Assembly (NCBI GenBank): GCA_010015675.1
Contig: ML976980.1
Location: 522,852 to 586,851 of the forward strand
Direction: 5' to 3'
Origin: Byssothecium circinans
Taxonomy: Eukaryota; Ascomycota; Dothideomycetes; Pleosporales; Massarinaceae
DNA: 64,000 bases
Every line of letters begins with the position of its first letter. Positions within the stretch are counted from its first letter, which is position 1. Shown piece after piece: positions 60,218 through 64,000 of the stretch. The notes beneath the pieces are model-generated. The model was not told where the DNA came from and ran no database searches. It worked only from the letters and a program-made list of their open reading frames with translations. Both the position numbers and the translations under genes were made by a program.

Positions 60218-62092
60218 CTACAAATATCGCTGTGGAGTATTAATTGCTCGGCCGCGTCGTGACTGAATAGCTGCTGCGCCTGCAACAGCACCTTGAGGCT
60301 CTCCACCACCTGCAGGCCTCACAACAGCTCTCTTTTTTAGAGTAGCTTTGGCAGGAGCCTTGAGGCTGCGCTTCTTACCCTTTTGGGAAGTTTTAAGGGC
60401 TTGTTTGAGTCGTTTAGCAGTCTTGCGAGCTGCCTGTCGTGAGGCTTGCTCAGCAGCCTTCTCAGCCTTCTCCTTCTCCCTCACCAGCCTAGCTGCAGCC
60501 CTTGCCTGACGCCTCATCTCCTTCTCTCTTGCCTTTGCCTGCCTTAGCTCCTTACGATGCCTGTTTGTCTTAGCTTTTTGGTGTTGCAGCTGCTCCTCCT
60601 CGCGCTCTTTAAGCTGCTGTCGATCACGTGCCTCCCTTACCTTCCTTGGAGACTAGAATATAGCTCCACCTTGATATTCCTTAGGCTCCTCAAGTAGGAG
60701 AGGCTTGCCTCGCTTCCTGCGCGTTCTCTCGTTGATCAGAGCCTCGCGTAGGCCCTTGACCTCATACTCAAGGAGGGTCTTTTGAGTTGAGATTTGGTGG
60801 AAGGCCTGGCTTAGCTTTTGAGCTCGTTTATCACCTCGATCCTTGGTTATCTGACGCAGTAGGCCTTCAGTCTTCCTCCAGTTTGAGGCACTTAAGGCTG
60901 AGGACTCGCTATCACTTGAGGAGCTTGTGCTAGTGTTGAATCTCTGTAGGATAACCTCAGGATTAAAGGGTGAGAGGCCTGTGGCCTTAAAGGCCTTTAG
61001 GATTGTTGTTTCCTTAAAGGAGGCCTGCCAGGCTTGGTAGAAGAGGGGGGAGAAATCCCTCTTGCTCATTGAGCTAAGTCCCTGGCTTCTCTCCATGAAG
61101 GCTGAGATCTCATTTGAGTAGGCTGTTGATAGAGGCTTGAACATAGCTACATCGAGCGGCTGCAGCGTATGGGTTGAATGAGGAGGATACACAGCGAGGA
61201 GGATCTTATTCTGGTCGCAGTACTCAATAAAATCCATAGTAAGGTGAGATCCATAGCCATCTAGGATAAGTAATTGATAGGAAGATCGAGCCTTTGCCTT
61301 TGTACCGCGATCAAACACCTGTTTAAGCCACGCGAGGCCGATATCGTTGTTCGTCCAGCCAGAGGGCGATGAGGAGATTTGAATCTGATGAGTCTCATGA
61401 TTGAGGGCCTGTAGCCAGGAGTCCTATATTAATCCTGAGGCTGACTAATAGATAAGAGCGGGCTCAAGGTAAGATCCATCAGCGCAGATACAGGCTAGCA
61501 GCGTTATCCACTCTCGAGAGCCATCCTGGATAGTACTCCTCCTCTTCCCCTCCTCATATAAGGCCTTGCTAAAGATCCTCTTTGAGCGACCTATGATACT
61601 AAGCAGAAAGCCCTTCTCATCCATATTGTAGGTATGACGCGGCTCGACGTGATACTGCTCAATTTTCTCGCGTAGGAGGTCGAAGTAGAGGCTATACTTC
61701 CTCCCTGAATCAGCCTTGTGGCGGCTATTGTTAATCACCGTTGTCCATTTTGAGATGAGCTCGTTAGGATATCGCTGTATAAAGCGATCAACCCAGTTTA
61801 CTCCAAGCTCTCTCTTCGCGATCTGTGAGCCAAAATTTCGTATCATAGCTCGGGTAGGTGGTAGGCCTTGCATCGTGAGGCGTTCAATATATCGTAGGAG
61901 CTCCTGTTCTTGTTGTGGGGGGAGAGCGCGTTGATTTTCGCCGCGGATAGCGCGTGAGGTTGATACGCCTTTGTGTCTCCGTGCGAGTGTTGTAGGCTCA
62001 ACGCTATAGGTTTTTGCAATTTGCGCGTATATAATCTTTTCTCCAGGCTCTAGCGATTCTATAGCTGCAAGCGCAGCCTCAATTGAGCCCAT
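60218..62092 (-). pseudogene. transposase with three amber stops
   Basis: One continuous frame of about 625 codons from the ATG at 62092 to the stop at 60218-60220, broken by TAG at 61445-61447, 61424-61426 and 60653-60655. N-terminal HTH (psq-type, EKIIYAQIAKTYSVEPTTLAR) and CENP-B-type DNA-binding domain (RYIERLTMQGLPPTRAMI), then the DDE domain: Asp in TYNMDEKGFLL, Asp in LLILDGYGSH and Asp in LQPLDVAMFKPL, the last two 35 residues apart. The tail is Lys/Arg/Ala-rich. Family members have Gln at the first two stop sites and Trp at the third (from memory), and His where DGYGSH has Tyr; each is explained by a single transition in CpA or TpG context. The transposase cannot be made. Confidence 0.85.
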
Positions 62093-62138
62093 AATAGTAG
62101 AGTTATCGTGTGTTGAAGTTTTGGTGTTGCATACGGGA

Positions 62139-62181
62139 ATCGGGCGTTTGGTGGTGGCGGGCGTTTGGTGGTGAACCTCGG
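62139..62181 (-). repeat. right terminal inverted repeat, 43 bp
   Basis: Reverse complement of the left repeat with one mismatch, next to TA at 62182-62183. The same two 16-17 bp sub-repeats are present. Confidence 0.88.
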
Positions 62182-62203
62182 TAAGTATCGCGAAGCCGGT
62201 TAA

Positions 62204-62904
62204 CGTGTCTGTGCGCGTGATGCACGGATTCGCGTGATGCACGCCTTTTACTAGGAAAATTAAAGAAAATAAGCGACTTTAAAGCTATATAACTTTTTAA
62301 CTACCTTTTCTTTTTAAAAGATTTTTTAACTAAAGTTATAGAGAAAAACTATCTCTATAACTCTAGAATTTTATTTTTCTAATAATAATTAGTTTTAGGA
62401 AAAAAGTATAAAAGTAATAAAACTTAAGTCTTTAAAATTTAAAAATAATAATATTTTAGGAGTAAAGTATACTATTTAGAATATATTTTATATTAGGTTC
62501 TTTCTAATAAAACTACTAACTAGAAAGTTATATTATCTTTTTATCTTTTTTAAAAAAGAAAATTAGGAAAGATAATCTATCTTCTTAAGTAGTTCTTTAT
62601 TAAAAAAAGTCTTAATATAAAATATATTCTAAATAGTATACTTCACTCCTAAAATATTATTATTTTTAAATTTTAAAGACTTAAGTTTTATTACTTTTAT
62701 ACTTTTTTCCTAAAACTAATTATTATTAGAAAAATAAAATTCTAGAGTTATAGAGATAGTTTTTCTCTATAACTTTAGTTAAAAAATCTTTTAAAAAGAA
62801 AAGGTAGTTAAAAAGTTATATAGCTTTAAAGTCGCTTATTTTCTTTAATTTTCCTAGTAAAAGGCGTGCATCACGCGAATCCGTGCATCACGCGCACAGA
62901 CACG
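62204..62904. mobile_element. 701-bp AT-rich palindrome, fold-back/MITE-like
   Basis: Arms of about 292 bp (62204-62495 and 62613-62904) are near-perfect reverse complements, and the 117-bp centre is partly self-complementary too. Both ends carry cgtgtctgtgcgcgtgat and a direct repeat of cgcgtgatgcacg. TTAA occurs immediately outside each end (62200-62203, 62905-62908), which would be the target duplication of a TTAA-specific transposon such as piggyBac. It has no open frame, so it is non-autonomous. Arms are extremely AT-rich apart from the GC-rich tips, as expected after RIP. Arm differences (for example ggagtaaag versus ggagtgaag) are transitions. Confidence 0.88.
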
Positions 62905-63054
62905 TTAATAGGTATCTGCGTGTTTTAGCTAAGGCCTGAGGACTAAACGATCGCACGCTTACTCAGCTGCTATTAACACGTAAGGCATGTTTATCTTGGT
63001 GAAAGCGAGCTTCGCTGACCATCCACTATTGCGCTGCGACTCCTGATCCCCACA

Positions 63055-64000
63055 ATGTCCACATCCGTGCCCACAGCTCCTCAGCTGCGCGACTCTCACG
63101 TGCTGCAGCCTCGCTCATTAGACAGTGACAACAAAGGAACGATGAACGATATGGATAAGGCAGCTGCAAGCAATGCGATGAACGTGCCTGTGTCATCCAC
63201 GGGGAACGATGAAGCTAAGCCATCTGTGTCAATTCAGTTGGAGGATAATCCCGCCGAGACCAGAACGAAAGTCTACCACACTGGCTGGAGACTCTATGTC
63301 TTGACCGCGAGGTGAGTCTCAAGTATCTCATTCATGGGTATTCTCTCCATGAGTTGTTGTCAATTAACTGACGGTGAGGTAGTCTGTGCGTGAGCCTGTT
63401 TCTCTCCACGTTAGAGACCACCATCGTCAGCACATCGCTCGTGTCCATTGTCAGTGCTCTAAATGGGTTCGATCAAAGCGGATGGGTTGTGACCGGCTAT
63501 TTCCTAACTTATACGGGTATGTTCATTACGCATCTCGTGAGAAGTCTCAATGAGGCCCTAACACATGGTACAATCATAGGCTTTCTCATTATTTACGCTA
63601 AGCTCAGCGACATCTTCGGATGTAAGCTCATGTTGCTATGTGCGATCACATTATTCACCATCTTCTCCATCGCCTGCGGGCTTTCCGACTCCATGTTGCT
63701 CCTGTACGCCCAACGCTCAACTCTACCCCCTCTCACATCACAGTGTCCTGACCATGATACTATTCATCAGGATCATCTTCCGTGCCTTCCAAGGAGCAGG
63801 TGGCTCCGGCATCTACGCGTTATCTACGATCATGGTACCTCTAATGGTTCCGCCCGACAAATTCGCCACCTATATTGCGATTGTCACGTCCGTTTTCGCC
63901 TTTTCTAGCGTACTGGGTCCGCTCTTGGGAGGAGCCATCACCGACAATACAACCTGGCGCTGGGTTTTCTTTCTCAAGTGAGTTGCCCTATGATATACAC
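63055..64000 (+). CDS. MFS transporter, DHA2-like, partial at window end
   Basis: Exons 63055-63311, 63383-63516, 63580-63703 and 63771-63977 are visible; the next intron (gtgagt) runs off the window. The N-terminal 75 residues are cytoplasmic and Ser-rich. TM1 begins LYVLTASLCVSLFLS with the LETTIVSTSLVSI motif of 14-TM drug:H+ antiporters (motif D1-like LDxTIV), then GWVVTGYFLTYTGF, the AKLSDIFGCKLMLL loop (motif A, G-x-x-x-D-x-x-G-x-K type), the RAFQGAGGSGIYAL helix (motif B) and SSVLGPLLGGAI (motif C). This identifies a toxin or drug exporter of the type often placed in polyketide clusters. Starts 150 bp after the palindromic element. Confidence 0.88.

Larger units (their letters stand above)
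60066..62181 (-). mobile_element. Fot1/pogo-like DNA transposon, inactivated
   Basis: A 2116-bp element bounded by 43-bp terminal inverted repeats (60066-60108 and 62139-62181, one mismatch) and flanked by TA at 60064-60065 and 62182-62183, the target site of Tc1-mariner/pogo elements. It holds a single transposase frame on the minus strand (separate entry) with DD35D spacing, as in fungal Fot1 elements. Size and TIR length fit that group. All coding damage is consistent with C-to-T changes in CpA or its complement, as in repeat-induced point mutation (RIP). Confidence 0.88.

Noticed and set aside
62243..62850. Short AT-rich frames inside the palindrome
   Set aside because: Arms are dense with stops in every frame; no protein-coding potential.
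44307..63054. A pathway-specific Zn2Cys6 regulator or P450 in the cluster
   Set aside because: Looked for C-x2-C-x6-C and FxxGxRxCxG patterns in all frames near the PKS; none found, so they are absent here or lie outside the window.
1..64000. CRISPR arrays, bacterial operons, rRNA or tRNA genes
   Set aside because: None seen. The DNA is eukaryotic with spliceosomal introns, and no cloverleaf or rRNA-like tract was noticed by eye.

Overview
The window is nuclear DNA of a filamentous ascomycete. Short introns (about 45-120 nt, GT or GC donors, CTAAC/CTGAC-type branch sites just before the acceptor) interrupt most genes. The gene content (RTA1 protein, rhodopsin-type and other 7TM proteins, highly reducing PKS, Fot1-like transposon with C-to-T type stops) is typical of Pezizomycotina. 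A Dothideomycete (Pleosporales-like) source is my inference, not proven. All gene models were spliced by eye; most close exactly in frame, which is the main support for the exon borders quoted.

Layout. 0.9-18.3 kb is an accessory-looking stretch: RTA1 membrane protein, a broken F-box gene, a nine-exon secreted protein, a secreted HEXXH metallopeptidase, a secreted Cys protein, unknown proteins, a TMEM170-like protein and a secreted low-complexity/coiled-coil protein. 19-33.9 kb is a conserved housekeeping block: PEX8, a CCCH zinc-finger protein, a 2-Cys peroxiredoxin followed by an odd serine-rich reading frame bracketed by poly-C and poly-G tracts, a RING-finger protein, a Nudix hydrolase, VPS34 and, divergently, NSE4. 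34.7-59.9 kb holds specialised-metabolism genes: FAD monooxygenase, signal-peptide-bearing epoxide-hydrolase-like protein, rhodopsin-type 7TM protein, O-methyltransferase, a 2424-residue highly reducing PKS (KS-AT-DH-dead MT-ER-KR-ACP), a second 7TM protein and an alcohol-acetyltransferase-like enzyme. 60-62.9 kb is a transposon block: a Fot1/pogo element with 43-bp terminal inverted repeats, TA target site and three amber stops, then a 701-bp AT-rich palindrome between TTAA copies. From 63.1 kb an MFS (DHA2-type) exporter runs off the end.

How it may work together (inference): the PKS would make a reduced polyketide, the O-methyltransferase, monooxygenase, hydrolase and acyltransferase would decorate it, and the MFS protein would export it. 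No pathway-specific Zn2Cys6 regulator and no P450 were found inside the window, so the cluster may continue to the right. The product is unknown.
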